This document shows, in pieces, positions 35,121 to 44,041 of a stretch of 64,000 nt of DNA. The stretch is from contig NZ_FRAB01000021.1 of the NCBI RefSeq assembly GCF_900142195.1, positions 39,263-103,262 on the forward strand, written 5' to 3'. Below the pieces are notes generated by a model. It was not told the DNA's origin, did no database searches, and saw nothing but the letters and a program-made list of their open reading frames with translations. The translations under genes and the position numbers were made by a program. The DNA comes from Paraburkholderia terricola. Its GTDB lineage: Bacteria > Pseudomonadota > Gammaproteobacteria > Burkholderiales > Burkholderiaceae. How positions within the stretch are numbered: position 1 is the stretch's first letter; each line of letters opens with the position of its first letter.

Positions 35121-35875
35121 CGCCGACTGTTGAGCATGCGTCGATTGCGCACGGGGATGTAGTCGAACGGCTGCGTCCGGATTCACAGAGGACTGTCCTT
35201 GCAATGAAACAGGATGAATCGGAGCAGGCGCTTTGCATCAGCATGCTGGGTACCACGGCCATGCTGTTCGAAGCGCCGGGCGCGCTCGATCTGCATGCCC
35301 AGCGCCGCATCTGGACGCTCGCCCGCGAGGTCGAATCATGGCCGGGCGTGCGTGAGGCGGTGCCGGGCGTGACCAATCTGATGGTGACATTTTCTACGCC
35401 GCCCGCGGATCCGGACTCGCTCGGCGCCGCGTTGCGCGACGCTTGGGCGGCGGCGGGCGAGTTGCAGATCGAGGGGAGGGTGGTGGACTTGCCGGTGGAA
35501 TATGGCGGCGAGTTCGGGCCACATCTGCAGGACGTGGTGAATCACACTGGCTTGTCCATCGACGAAGTCGTTCAATTGCACTGCGCGCCGCTCTACACGG
35601 TCTATGCGCTCGGCAGCCATCCAGGGTACTGCTATCTGGGCGGTATGGACCCGCGTATCGCCACGCCGCGGCGCAAGGTGCCGGTTCTGGGCTTGCCTGG
35701 CGGCGCGGTGTCGATCGGCGGGGTGCAGACCGGCGTGTCGGCATCGACGGGACCGAGCGGCTGGAACACGATCGGTCATACATCGATGTCGTTCTTCGAC
35801 CCCACGCGCGATAACCCGGCCACGCTCGCACCTGGCGACATGATCCGTTTTCGGGTCGAGAGGATTGTTCCATGA
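35117..35875 (+). CDS. pxpB: 5-oxoprolinase subunit PxpB (KipI/allophanate hydrolase subunit 1 family)
   Basis: A 252-residue KipI-type protein. ATGA overlap with accC. The family motif GSHPGYCYLGGMD (about 172) and the segment VPVLGLPGGAVSIGGVQTGV (about 194) are clear. An N-terminal extension of about 30 residues precedes the usual fold. PxpB and PxpC together resemble the carboxyltransferase domains of urea carboxylase. Confidence 0.92.
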   Translation: MTPTVEHASIAHGDVVERLRPDSQRTVLAMKQDESEQALCISMLGTTAMLFEAPGALDLHAQRRIWTLAREVESWPGVREAVPGVTNLMVTFSTPPADPDSLGAALRDAWAAAGELQIEGRVVDLPVEYGGEFGPHLQDVVNHTGLSIDEVVQLHCAPLYTVYALGSHPGYCYLGGMDPRIATPRRKVPVLGLPGGAVSIGGVQTGVSASTGPSGWNTIGHTSMSFFDPTRDNPATLAPGDMIRFRVERIVP

Positions 35876-36879
35876 TCGAGATCTTGTCGTCGTCCGCGCT
35901 CGCGACGGTGCAGGACCAGGGGCGTGAAGGCTATCTGCGTTACGGCGTCGGAACGGCCGGCGCGATGGACCGCTTGGCGCTTGCGGTCGGCAATCTGTTG
36001 CTCGGCAATCCGGACGACGCGGCCGGCATCGAAATTCCGATGTTTCCGTTCCGCATCCGCTTCCTTGAAGATCTTTCGTTCGCCATCACCGGTGCCGATT
36101 GTTCGGCGCGCTTAGGCGACCGGCCGGTGCTGCCGTGGTGGACCGTGCAGGCGAAACAGGGCGACGTGCTGACGATCGGCGTGCCGACCCGCGGCACGCG
36201 CTGCTACCTGTCGCTCGCGGGCGGCGTGGACGTACCGGTAGTGCTCGGTTCGCGCAGTACGCAATTGCGCGGCCAGTTCGGCGGCTACAACGGTCGTCAG
36301 TTGCAGAAGGGGGATGTGGTAAAGGCAGTGGGTCTCGCCGGGCGCATCGTGCAGCAAGATGCGGTGCTCGCCGCGGGTTTCGGCACGGTGCCGCCTGAGT
36401 ATTCGTTGCCGGCACCGTTATCCCTGCCCGCAGCCGACGCGGGCGAAACCGTGGTGCGCGTGCTGCCCGCCGCGGAATACGATTGCTATAAGCCGGAGTC
36501 GCTCGAAGCGTTCTGGCGCGACGGGTGGAAAGTGACGCCGCAGAGCGATCGCTACGGATATCGTCTCGCCGGTCCGATCCTGGTCGCGACGCATTCGATT
36601 GAAAAGCGCTCGCATGGCATCGTGCCGGGCGTGATCCAGGTGCCGCATAGCGGACAGCCGATCATTCAGCTTCGGGATGCGCAGCCGTCGGGTGGCTATC
36701 CGAAGATCGGCACCGTGATCGAAGCCGATTTATGGCGGCTCGCGCAGGCGCGCATTGGTACGAAGATTCGCTTTGTTCAGACGACGTACGCGGAAGCCGT
36801 TACGGCGCTGGAAGAACTGGACAGTTATCTCGTCAGGGTGCGCAATCTCGTTGCACTGTTTTGCCCTTCCCGACACTGA
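35872..36879 (+). CDS. pxpC: 5-oxoprolinase subunit PxpC (KipA/allophanate hydrolase subunit 2 family)
   Basis: A 335-residue partner of PxpB, again with an ATGA overlap. Begins IEILSSSALATVQDQGREGY and has GVGTAGAMDRLALAVGNLL, then GVIQVPHSGQPIIQLRDAQP (about 245), the standard KipA landmarks. Normal length for the family. Forms the ATP-dependent part of prokaryotic 5-oxoprolinase with PxpB and PxpA. Confidence 0.92.
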   Translation: MIEILSSSALATVQDQGREGYLRYGVGTAGAMDRLALAVGNLLLGNPDDAAGIEIPMFPFRIRFLEDLSFAITGADCSARLGDRPVLPWWTVQAKQGDVLTIGVPTRGTRCYLSLAGGVDVPVVLGSRSTQLRGQFGGYNGRQLQKGDVVKAVGLAGRIVQQDAVLAAGFGTVPPEYSLPAPLSLPAADAGETVVRVLPAAEYDCYKPESLEAFWRDGWKVTPQSDRYGYRLAGPILVATHSIEKRSHGIVPGVIQVPHSGQPIIQLRDAQPSGGYPKIGTVIEADLWRLAQARIGTKIRFVQTTYAEAVTALEELDSYLVRVRNLVALFCPSRH

Positions 36880-36882
36880 CAC

Positions 36883-37347
36883 ATGACACAAAAAATCGAA
36901 GTGGATATCGGCGAGCTTCGGCAGATCACGTCGTGGCTTGCAGAAGTCGATATCGAGTTCATCGAAATCAGCAAGCCCGGGGCGACGGTTCGGTTGACGA
37001 TGGAGCAGGCGCCTGGCTCTGCCGGTGCGGATGCGCCGGCGCAGGCGGTTTCGGCTGTGGTTCCCGGCGGACTCGCGCGCGCAGCGGAAACTACGCAGAC
37101 GCACGCCGCCAGCATCACCGCGAAGTCGGCCGGCATCTTTCTGTCGACGCATCCGGCGCGTTCCACGCCATTGGTCAGCGCGGGCGATCACGTCAAACCG
37201 GGCGACATCGTCGGCTTGCTGCAGATCGCGCAATTGTGCGTGCCCGTGGTCGCGTCGGCGGATGGCGTGGTCATGCGGTTGTGCGTCACGCATGGCACAA
37301 CGGTCGGTTACGGAACGCCCTTGCTCGAACTCTCGCCGTCGGCGTAG
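36883..37347 (+). CDS. Biotinyl-domain protein lacking the biotin lysine
   Basis: A 154-residue BCCP-like protein. An N-terminal helical segment resembles AccB (IGELRQITSWLAEVDIEFIE), and a C-terminal half-barrel follows (about 78-150). At the position of the EAMKM hairpin it reads LLQIAQLCVPV, so the modified Lys is replaced by Gln (about 117). It cannot be biotinylated in the normal way. It may be a structural or scaffolding decoy of the real BCCP in the complex. It starts 3 bp after pxpC. Confidence 0.75.
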   Translation: MTQKIEVDIGELRQITSWLAEVDIEFIEISKPGATVRLTMEQAPGSAGADAPAQAVSAVVPGGLARAAETTQTHAASITAKSAGIFLSTHPARSTPLVSAGDHVKPGDIVGLLQIAQLCVPVVASADGVVMRLCVTHGTTVGYGTPLLELSPSA

Positions 37348-37432
37348 ACGCATATCGATAGATAGACACTGAGCCGGTGTGGTCCGCTGCGGATAGCCCG
37401 GCACAGACCGCTTAAAGAATGGAGAGTGGAGA

Positions 37433-38200
37433 GTGGAAATCGACCTGAACGCTGACCTGGGCGAAGGCTTTGGACCCTATCAAATGGGCGAAGACGAAGC
37501 GATGCTCGATATTGTCTCGTCCGCCAACGTCGCATGCGGCTATCACGCGGGCGACCCCGTCATCATGGACAAGACGGTGCGGATGGCGCTGGCGCGCCAG
37601 ATCGACGTTGGCGCGCATGTGGGCTTTCCCGACCTGATGGGCTTCGGCCGGCGGCAGATTCAGGCGGACCCGCTTGAACTGGCGAATTACGTGGTGTATC
37701 AGATGGGCGCGCTTGCGGGCATCGCGAAGCGGGCCGGACATCGCGTCACGCACATGAGCTTTCACGGCGCGTTGGGCAACATGGCCGCGGCATCGTATGA
37801 GCTGGCCGAGCCGCTGGTGCGGGCGCTCGCCGAATTCGATCGCGACCTGATCATCAGCGTTTCGACGAACACGGAAATCGAGCGCGCTGCGGATCACATC
37901 GGGATGCGCACGGCCAACACGTTTCTCGCCGATCGTGCCTACGACGATCAGGGCGCGCTCGTGTCGCGCAAGCTGGAAGATGCGGTCATCAAGGATCGCG
38001 CGGCCGTCCTGGCACGCGTCAAGGAGTTGCTCGAAGACGGCACGATCACGACGATCACGGGCAACAAGCTCAAAGTCGCGGTCCAATCGATTCTGCTGCA
38101 CGGCGATACGCCTGGCGCCGTCGAACTCGCGCGCACGGTGCGCGGCGTGATCGAATCCGCGGGCGGGCGCGTCGTGCCGGTGTCGAAGCTCGTACGCTAG
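37433..38200 (+). CDS. pxpA: 5-oxoprolinase subunit PxpA (LamB/YcsF family)
   Basis: A 255-residue LamB/YcsF protein. Start is GTG at 37433. N-terminal MEIDLNADLGEGFGPY and VSSANVACGYHAGDP (about 29-43), with the metal-binding Asp/His residues, and FHGALGNMAA with the next His. These are the family's hallmark blocks. PxpA catalyses the hydrolytic step on the activated cyclic amide. Last gene of the operon. Confidence 0.93.
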   Translation: MEIDLNADLGEGFGPYQMGEDEAMLDIVSSANVACGYHAGDPVIMDKTVRMALARQIDVGAHVGFPDLMGFGRRQIQADPLELANYVVYQMGALAGIAKRAGHRVTHMSFHGALGNMAAASYELAEPLVRALAEFDRDLIISVSTNTEIERAADHIGMRTANTFLADRAYDDQGALVSRKLEDAVIKDRAAVLARVKELLEDGTITTITGNKLKVAVQSILLHGDTPGAVELARTVRGVIESAGGRVVPVSKLVR

Positions 38201-38245
38201 GCGCGCGTCGGTCAACCTGCATCGACCAAGCTGCATCGGCCAACC

Positions 38246-38312
38246 ATAAGCCGGCCTTATAGCCACAAAGCCAATCCGTCTTTGCCCCACGTTTTCACGA
38301 CGTATACATTGC
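38246..38312 (+). promoter_or_regulatory. Promoter/operator of the SDR-hydroxyacid dehydrogenase operon
   Basis: ATAAG-CCGGC-CTTAT (38246-38260), ACAAAGCCAA, CCGTCTT and TATACATTG, in the same order and spacing as at 33036. An LTTR dyad upstream of a conserved core promoter. Confidence 0.75.
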
Positions 38313-38373
38313 TAAACAGGCTTATCGCACGCCTCAAAGAGCGACAGTCCAGAACTACAAATGGAGGTCATTC

Positions 38374-39132
38374 ATGCCGTTTTCAGACTACAAGATCGCG
38401 CTGGTGACGGGCGCTTCGACCGGAATGGGCGCTGCGATTGTCGAGCGCTTCTGCCGTGAAGGACTCGAAGTGCATGCGCTAGCTCGCAACGCGGAACGTC
38501 TGAACGAGCTGGCGGAGCGAACTGGTTGCATCCCGCACGCGATCGACGTGTGCGATTTGCCGGCCGTCACGAAGCTGACGCAGGACGTGCAGTTCGATAT
38601 CGTCGTGAACAACGCCGGCGTATCGACCAAAGGCTCGATTCTGGACGCCGCTGCCGCGGACATCGACCTTCAGGTGGAAGTCAACCTGCAGGCCGTTCTG
38701 CATATCGTGCGGCTCACCATGCCGGGTATGGTTGCCCGCGATCGCGGTCACATCGTCAACATCAGCTCGATCGCGGGGATCTACAACTTCAACGGCAACT
38801 CCATATACTCCGCGACGAAGGCCGGCATCCATGCGTTGTCGCGTCAGTTGCGAGTGGATGCGACCGGCAGGCGCGTACGTGTGACGGAGATCTGTCCGGG
38901 CCGCGTCGCCACCGATATTTTTGGCCACGTGCATGGCGACATCGAGGCGGCGCGCAAGCAGTTCATCGACGGTTTCGAGCTGCCGTTGCCGTCCGATATT
39001 GCCGACGCCATCGCCTTTGCGATCGCCGCGCCGCTCGCGGTCAACATCAGCAGCATGGAAATTCTGCCTACGCTGCAGGTGCCGGGCGGGTTGACGACGA
39101 TCAAACGCGATTCCGCCGACCAGAACGAGTAA
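38374..39132 (+). CDS. SDR-family oxidoreductase (YdfG/serine dehydrogenase-like)
   Basis: A 252-residue classical SDR. TGASTGMGAAIV (about 11), LARNAERL indicating NADP, NNAGVS, catalytic Ser of NISSIAGIYN and YSATKAGIHAL. The ARNAERLNELAE loop and C-terminal LPTLQVPGG resemble YdfG-type 3-hydroxy acid/L-allo-threonine dehydrogenases. Strong ribosome site (TGGAGG). Co-regulated with acc-pxp by its promoter. Confidence 0.88.
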   Translation: MPFSDYKIALVTGASTGMGAAIVERFCREGLEVHALARNAERLNELAERTGCIPHAIDVCDLPAVTKLTQDVQFDIVVNNAGVSTKGSILDAAAADIDLQVEVNLQAVLHIVRLTMPGMVARDRGHIVNISSIAGIYNFNGNSIYSATKAGIHALSRQLRVDATGRRVRVTEICPGRVATDIFGHVHGDIEAARKQFIDGFELPLPSDIADAIAFAIAAPLAVNISSMEILPTLQVPGGLTTIKRDSADQNE

Positions 39133-39164
39133 GTGCAATTCAGAGTTCAACAAGGAGGTTTTCC

Positions 39165-40175
39165 ATGCGTGCATCGGTACTGGTTACCCGTGCGTCATTT
39201 CCGGATATCGTCGACCGCCTGCGCGCGAACTTCGACGTGACCGACAACCCGGACGACACGATCTGGACGCAACCAGAGCTGATTGCCAGGCTGCAGGGCA
39301 AGGTGGGGGCCATGACGGCCGGCAGCGACCGGATCGACGCAACCTTGCTCGACGCTTGCCCGCAGTTGAAGGCGATATGCAACATCGGCGTGGGCTACAA
39401 CAACGTCGACGTGGAAGCCTGTACCGCGCGTGGCGTGCTGGTGACGAATACGCCGGACGTCCTGACGGATACCACCGCCGACTTCGGCTTCGCGCTGATG
39501 ATGGCAACGGCGCGGCGCATCACCGAGTCGGAACACTTCCTGCGCGCCGGCGAATGGACCAAAACCGGACGCTACGACATGTTCGTCGGCAACGATGTGC
39601 ATGGGGCGACGCTCGGCATTCTCGGTATGGGACGTATCGGGCAGGCCATTGCGCGACGTGGTGCATTCGGTTTCGGCATGCGCGTGATCTATCACAATCG
39701 CTCGCAACTGGCGCCGGATGTCGAGGAGAACTGCCGGGCGCGCTATGTCGACAAGGAAACGCTGTTGCGCGAGTCGGATCACCTGATCGTCGTGGTGCCT
39801 TACTCGGCTAGCTCGCACCACGCGATCGGTGCGGCGGAGTTCAAGCAGATGAAATCGTCGGCCACGCTGACCAACATCGCACGCGGCGGCGTGGTGGACG
39901 ATACCGCTTTGGCGGTAGCGCTGAACGAAGGCAGCATCGCGGCGGCCGGTCTGGATGTGTTCGAAGGCGAACCGGTTATCTGCCCGGCGCTTCTTGCGCA
40001 AAAGAATGTGGTGCTCACCCCGCATATCGGCAGCGCGTCTGTCAGCACGCGGCGCGCGATGGCCGCGCTTTGCGCAGACAATTTGATTGCCGCTCTAGGG
40101 CACGGCGCAGCGGCCGGCAAGCCGCCGACACCGGTGAACCCACAGGTACTGACACGCCCGACAGCCGCAGTCTGA
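39165..40175 (+). CDS. D-2-hydroxyacid dehydrogenase (2-ketogluconate/glyoxylate reductase-like)
   Basis: A 336-residue D-isomer-specific dehydrogenase. NAD(P) motif GILGMGRIGQAIARR (about 147), LTNIARGGVVDD with the catalytic Arg (about 239), Glu of VFEGEP (about 267) and His of LTPHIGSAS (about 288). The NIGVGYNNVDVEAC segment is close to GhrB/TkrA-type enzymes that reduce 2-ketogluconate, glyoxylate and hydroxypyruvate. Ribosome site AAGGAGG. Forms an operon with the SDR. Confidence 0.9.
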   Translation: MRASVLVTRASFPDIVDRLRANFDVTDNPDDTIWTQPELIARLQGKVGAMTAGSDRIDATLLDACPQLKAICNIGVGYNNVDVEACTARGVLVTNTPDVLTDTTADFGFALMMATARRITESEHFLRAGEWTKTGRYDMFVGNDVHGATLGILGMGRIGQAIARRGAFGFGMRVIYHNRSQLAPDVEENCRARYVDKETLLRESDHLIVVVPYSASSHHAIGAAEFKQMKSSATLTNIARGGVVDDTALAVALNEGSIAAAGLDVFEGEPVICPALLAQKNVVLTPHIGSASVSTRRAMAALCADNLIAALGHGAAAGKPPTPVNPQVLTRPTAAV

Positions 40176-40526
40176 ACGATGACCAGCGCAGCATGCTGCG
40201 CCGGCGTAATTCCGCCGCCGTCGTTTCTCAAGCGCGAGCGCTCCGATAAAGGAGCGCGCCGACCGATGAGGCACCCGCAGAGGCGCCACATGCTGGAGAC
40301 AAACACCATGCAGAACCACGCCTGTCGCACTGCCGGACGCCGTTCCGATTCATCATTCCCGAAACTTATTGCACCAGAAGAAAGGCCTCTGAAACGGTCT
40401 TTTTTCGCGGGCTAGTATCAATTCAACACGGGAGTCAATGACGGCTTCCGGGGGGATGACGATGGTGCCGTGGGTCGAGTCAGACCGGCATCGTCGCTTC
40501 GATCCGAATCATGGGACGTGTGCAAC
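40176..40526. other. Leader of the amino-acid ABC operon
   Basis: No certain gene. A 35-residue frame starts at 40310 behind CTGGAGAC (MQNHACRTAGRRSDSSFPKL onward). This is the same ribosome-site style as real genes nearby, so it could be a leader peptide or relic. AT-rich TTTTTTCGCG and TAGTATCAAT elements around 40400-40425 could be the promoter. Confidence 0.35.
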
Positions 40527-41228
40527 ATGAAACTTCACTTTGACCTGGCGACGGTGCTGCGAGGCGACTATGGGGCGCTGTTTCTCCATGGGATCGAGCT
40601 CACCCTCGCGATGGCCGCGCTGGCGTGGCTACTCTCGCTGGTGGTGGGCATTCTTCTCACGCTGATCCGCCTGACCAACAATCGCCTCGCGAAGGCGTTT
40701 GTCGCGTCATTCGTGGCCTACCATCGCAATGTGCCGATGCTGGTCCAGATCCTGTTCTGGTACTTCGGCATTTCGAACATTCTGCCGGAATCGTTGCAGA
40801 CTGTGCTGAACCACTACAACGGCCAGTTCATTTTTGCGGTCGTGGCGATTGGCTTGTGCAGCGCGGCCTATCTCTCCGAAGATATCCGCAGCGGATTGCG
40901 CGCAATTCCTTATGGTCAGTACGAAGCCTCGCGTGCACTGGGTCTGAACTTCCTGAACGGCATGCGTTTCGTCGTGCTTCCGCAAGCGCTGCGCAATGCA
41001 ATTCCGCCGATGGTCAATCACGCAGTCCTGCTGTTCAAGAACACCAGTCTCGCGATGGCGGTCGGTGCGGCGGAGCTGACCTATGTCACCCGGCAGATCG
41101 AGAACGAAACCTTCCTCTCGTTCGAGTCGTATTTCATCGCCACGGCGGTGTATCTCGGGCTCTCGCTCGTCATCATGCTGTGCGGCGCCAGGATCGCGAT
41201 GCACTACCGCATTCCGGGAGTGAAGTGA
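40527..41228 (+). CDS. Polar amino acid ABC transporter permease 1
   Basis: A 233-residue HisM/GltJ-type permease with about five membrane segments. The N-terminal LHGIELTLAMAALAWLLSLV and the cytoplasmic EAA loop EASRALGLNFLNGMRFVVLP (about 133-152) are diagnostic of the polar amino acid uptake family. Ends 1 bp before the second permease. Confidence 0.93.
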   Translation: MKLHFDLATVLRGDYGALFLHGIELTLAMAALAWLLSLVVGILLTLIRLTNNRLAKAFVASFVAYHRNVPMLVQILFWYFGISNILPESLQTVLNHYNGQFIFAVVAIGLCSAAYLSEDIRSGLRAIPYGQYEASRALGLNFLNGMRFVVLPQALRNAIPPMVNHAVLLFKNTSLAMAVGAAELTYVTRQIENETFLSFESYFIATAVYLGLSLVIMLCGARIAMHYRIPGVK

Positions 41229-41229
41229 C

Positions 41230-41979
41230 ATGCTCGATATCCTGCGCGACAACTGGACACTGCTGCTCATCGGGCAGTATCCGCATGGCCCGCTCGGCGG
41301 CATCGTACTGACGATCCTGCTGTCGCTTTCAGCACTCGTCATCGCATTTCCCCTGGGTATCCTGGTCGCCTTGGCACGCATCAGTCCTTTCCGGGTTCTG
41401 CGGGCGCCGGCCACAGGTCTCGTCTACATGGTGCGGGGCATCCCACTCCTGATGGTGATTTTCTGGGTGTACTTTCTCGTGCCTGTGCTGACCGGCTATC
41501 CGGTTACAGGGTTTGTCACGATGCTGTGCGCACTCGTCATCTATGACTCGGCCTATCTCGGGGAAATCATCCGTGCGGGCATCGAGGGGCTGCCGAAAGG
41601 ACAGACGGAAGCTTCGAGAGCGCTCGGCATGAGTTACATGAAGACCATGCGCGCAGTCATCCTGCCGCAGGCGCTTTACAACGTCGTGCCGAGCATGGTC
41701 ACGCAGTTCGTATCGACGATCAAGGAAACCTCGCTGGGCTACATCATCAACGTCCAGGAAATCTCCTTCGCAGCGGACCAGATCAACAACCGGCTGCTGA
41801 CGAAGCCCTTTTCCGTGTACCTGATTCTCGCCTTGAGTTACTTCGCGCTGTGCTATGCGCTCACACAGCTTGCGCAGTATCTGGAGCGGCGCGTAACGCG
41901 CAAGCGGGCCGGTGTCGCATCGAGGACCCGGAAGGCGGCCAACGTTGCGCTGACCGATCCGCTACCCACCGAGAACTAG
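41230..41979 (+). CDS. Polar amino acid ABC transporter permease 2
   Basis: A 249-residue partner permease. EAA loop EASRALGMSYMKTMRAVILP (about 122-141), pore residues and the conserved KETSLGYIINVQE segment. The C-terminus has a charged extension of about 25 residues (RRVTRKRAGVASRTRKA), unusual but not unique. Confidence 0.93.
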   Translation: MLDILRDNWTLLLIGQYPHGPLGGIVLTILLSLSALVIAFPLGILVALARISPFRVLRAPATGLVYMVRGIPLLMVIFWVYFLVPVLTGYPVTGFVTMLCALVIYDSAYLGEIIRAGIEGLPKGQTEASRALGMSYMKTMRAVILPQALYNVVPSMVTQFVSTIKETSLGYIINVQEISFAADQINNRLLTKPFSVYLILALSYFALCYALTQLAQYLERRVTRKRAGVASRTRKAANVALTDPLPTEN

Positions 41980-42006
41980 GCGCTCAATCACTTCGAGGTA
42001 TTTCGC

Positions 42007-42735
42007 ATGATCAAGTTTTCCGGCGTCAACAAATGGTACGGCGAATATCACGCTCTCGTGGACGTGAACGCCGAAGTTCGCAAAGGCGAAGTCGTGGTGG
42101 TCTGCGGACCGTCCGGATCGGGTAAGTCGACACTGATTCGCACCGTCAACCGGCTCGAGGAGATCAACCGTGGGCAGATCTTCTTCGACAGTCAAAATAT
42201 TTACGACAAGAAGCTGGGTCTGAATGCTTACCGCAGCCGTGTCGGCTTCGTGTTTCAGCAATTCAACCTGTTTCCGCACTTGTCGGTGCTGGACAACATC
42301 ACGCTTTCGCCAATGCGAGTGCACGGCCTCAAGCGCGCGGATGCGGAACGTAAAGCGGCGGATTTACTCGCGCGCGTCGGTCTGTCGAACAAGGCCAGTG
42401 CGTTTCCGCCGCAATTGTCCGGTGGTCAGCAGCAGCGCGTCGCTATTGCGAGAGCACTGGCGATGGATCCGCCGGCAATGTTGTTCGACGAGCCCACCAG
42501 TGCGCTCGACCCGGAGATGGTCGGCGAAGTGTTGAACGTGATGAAGCGCCTCGCGCAGGAAGGCATGACGATGATGTGCGTCACGCATGAGATGGGGTTT
42601 GCACGCGAGGTTGCCGATCGCGTCTGGTTTATGGATGCAGGGAAGATTCTCGAAACGGCGGAGCCGGCAGAATTCTTCTTGCGCCCGAAACACGAGCGGG
42701 CACAGCGATTCCTGTCCGATCTTCGCTCACATTGA
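42007..42735 (+). CDS. Polar amino acid ABC transporter ATP-binding protein (GlnQ-like)
   Basis: A 242-residue ATPase. Walker A GPSGSGKST (about 37), Q-loop FVFQQFNLFPHL, signature LSGGQQQRVAIARAL, Walker B PAMLFDEPTSALDPE and switch His of CVTHEMGFA. All catalytic residues intact, consistent with a functional importer. Confidence 0.95.
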   Translation: MIKFSGVNKWYGEYHALVDVNAEVRKGEVVVVCGPSGSGKSTLIRTVNRLEEINRGQIFFDSQNIYDKKLGLNAYRSRVGFVFQQFNLFPHLSVLDNITLSPMRVHGLKRADAERKAADLLARVGLSNKASAFPPQLSGGQQQRVAIARALAMDPPAMLFDEPTSALDPEMVGEVLNVMKRLAQEGMTMMCVTHEMGFAREVADRVWFMDAGKILETAEPAEFFLRPKHERAQRFLSDLRSH

Positions 42736-42844
42736 GGCAAGCAGGGCGGTATGGCTTTCTCGGCGCAGATACAGATTCAGATTCGGTTTGACCACCGTTG
42801 ATCAGCAGTCGATTGCTTTACACATAAACTTCAGGAGCGTCACG

Positions 42845-43693
42845 ATGCAGGTAAAGAAGATTTTCGCGGGGATGCTGGTCGTTGGCGGTGCGGTTGCGTC
42901 GATTGCCCCGGCACATGCTGATCAATTGGCCGATATCAAGGGCCGCGGCGAGTTGCGCTGCGGTGTGTATTCGAACGTTGAGCCGTTCTCGTATCCGAAC
43001 GCGCAGACGCGTCAGCTCGAAGGCATGGACGTGGACCTGTGCAACGCGGTGGCGAAACAGTTGGGCGTGAAGGCGAAGCTCGAACCGTTGGCTGTCGAGG
43101 CGCGGATTCCGCAACTGAAGCTGGGGCGTGTCGACATTGTAGTCGCCAACCTGGCCTACACCAAAACCCGCGCTACGCAGATCGCCTTTAGCGACTCGTA
43201 CTACTCCACCAAGGAAGTCCTTGTTGTGAAGAAGGCCGATGCCGCCAAGAAACTGATCGATTTCGCGGGCCAGAAAATCAGCGCTGCCGACGGCTCGACA
43301 TCCGCTCAGTCGATTCCAATTTCGATCAAGGATGGCCAGGCGGTGACGTTTCACGATACTAGCTCGGCGTTTCTCGCACTCGAGCAGAACAAGGTCAAAG
43401 GCTTCGTGACCAATCAGATGACGGCCACGAAGATCGCGAAGCAGGTGGACGGCACGGACGGCGCGGTGGCGATTGCGTCGGAGCCGATGCTGATCGAGCC
43501 GATCGCGGTGGGCTTGCGCCAGAACGAGCCGGCCATGCTGAGCGCGGTCAACAAGGCCCTGGCTTTGATGGAGCAGAGCGGCGAGATGAGCGGTATTTTC
43601 GACAAGTGGCTAGGACCGAAGACGCCTTATGGCCTGACCCGGACCGACAAGGTCACGCCGATCGATCAGCTCAAGTTCACGCCGGTATCCTGA
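42845..43693 (+). CDS. Polar amino acid ABC transporter substrate-binding protein
   Basis: A 282-residue type II periplasmic binding protein (SBP_bac_3). Signal peptide ends near AHADQLA. Ligand pocket elements: SNVEPFSYP, the Arg of AVEARIPQL, LAYTKTRATQIAFSDSYYST, and AADGSTSAQSI. The double Arg/Asp pattern fits an amino acid or its derivative. Follows the ATPase by 109 bp. The substrate may be the compound processed by the pxp operon. Confidence 0.92.
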   Translation: MQVKKIFAGMLVVGGAVASIAPAHADQLADIKGRGELRCGVYSNVEPFSYPNAQTRQLEGMDVDLCNAVAKQLGVKAKLEPLAVEARIPQLKLGRVDIVVANLAYTKTRATQIAFSDSYYSTKEVLVVKKADAAKKLIDFAGQKISAADGSTSAQSIPISIKDGQAVTFHDTSSAFLALEQNKVKGFVTNQMTATKIAKQVDGTDGAVAIASEPMLIEPIAVGLRQNEPAMLSAVNKALALMEQSGEMSGIFDKWLGPKTPYGLTRTDKVTPIDQLKFTPVS

Positions 43694-43734
43694 GGCAGAA
43701 AGTGTGTGATGCAGCGGTGCGCAAAGCCGCGACA

Positions 43735-44000
43735 AGATGTGTCGCGGGGTCGCGTTGTGCGATAGTGACCGCGAGCCGTGGCTGAACCGCCTCGCCGATC
43801 GGGTGGATGATATGCATGGGACGGCCGCGCTGTCCTGTTCCGCGTTGAGACGTTGCTATCGGGAGCGCATGCGGCGGATCAATTCGCAACGCTGGAGTCA
43901 CCGGTTGGTGAAGATGGTGTGCTCCACCTTTCCGCTTCGCTGCACAGCGCGCGCAGTCGGGCAGAGGTCATGCAATGGCTGGACGCGCCAAACGGTACTG
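43735..44000 (+). pseudogene. gntK: Gluconokinase (gntK) remnant
   Basis: The first part reads GVALCDSDREPWLNRLADRV then SCSALRRCYRERMR, matching the substrate-side and SALK/R-YRD blocks of GntK. After a frame change the end reads ADQFATLESPVGEDGVLHLS, the C-terminal block. The P-loop start and a central segment (about 40 codons) are missing. Located directly before a gluconate-5-dehydrogenase-like gene, its natural partner. Confidence 0.8.
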
Positions 44001-44041
44001 GATGGAAGTCGGACGAATCATAGAGTCGAAGAGGAGTCGAG

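Noticed and set aside
33462..35204. 580-codon open frame on the minus strand
   Set aside because: It is the antisense shadow of accB-accC, which are clearly recognised on the plus strand; GC-rich codon use keeps the opposite strand open.
38526..39164. N-terminal extension of the hydroxyacid dehydrogenase frame
   Set aside because: It overlaps the whole SDR gene in another frame; AAGGAGG before 39165 marks the true start.
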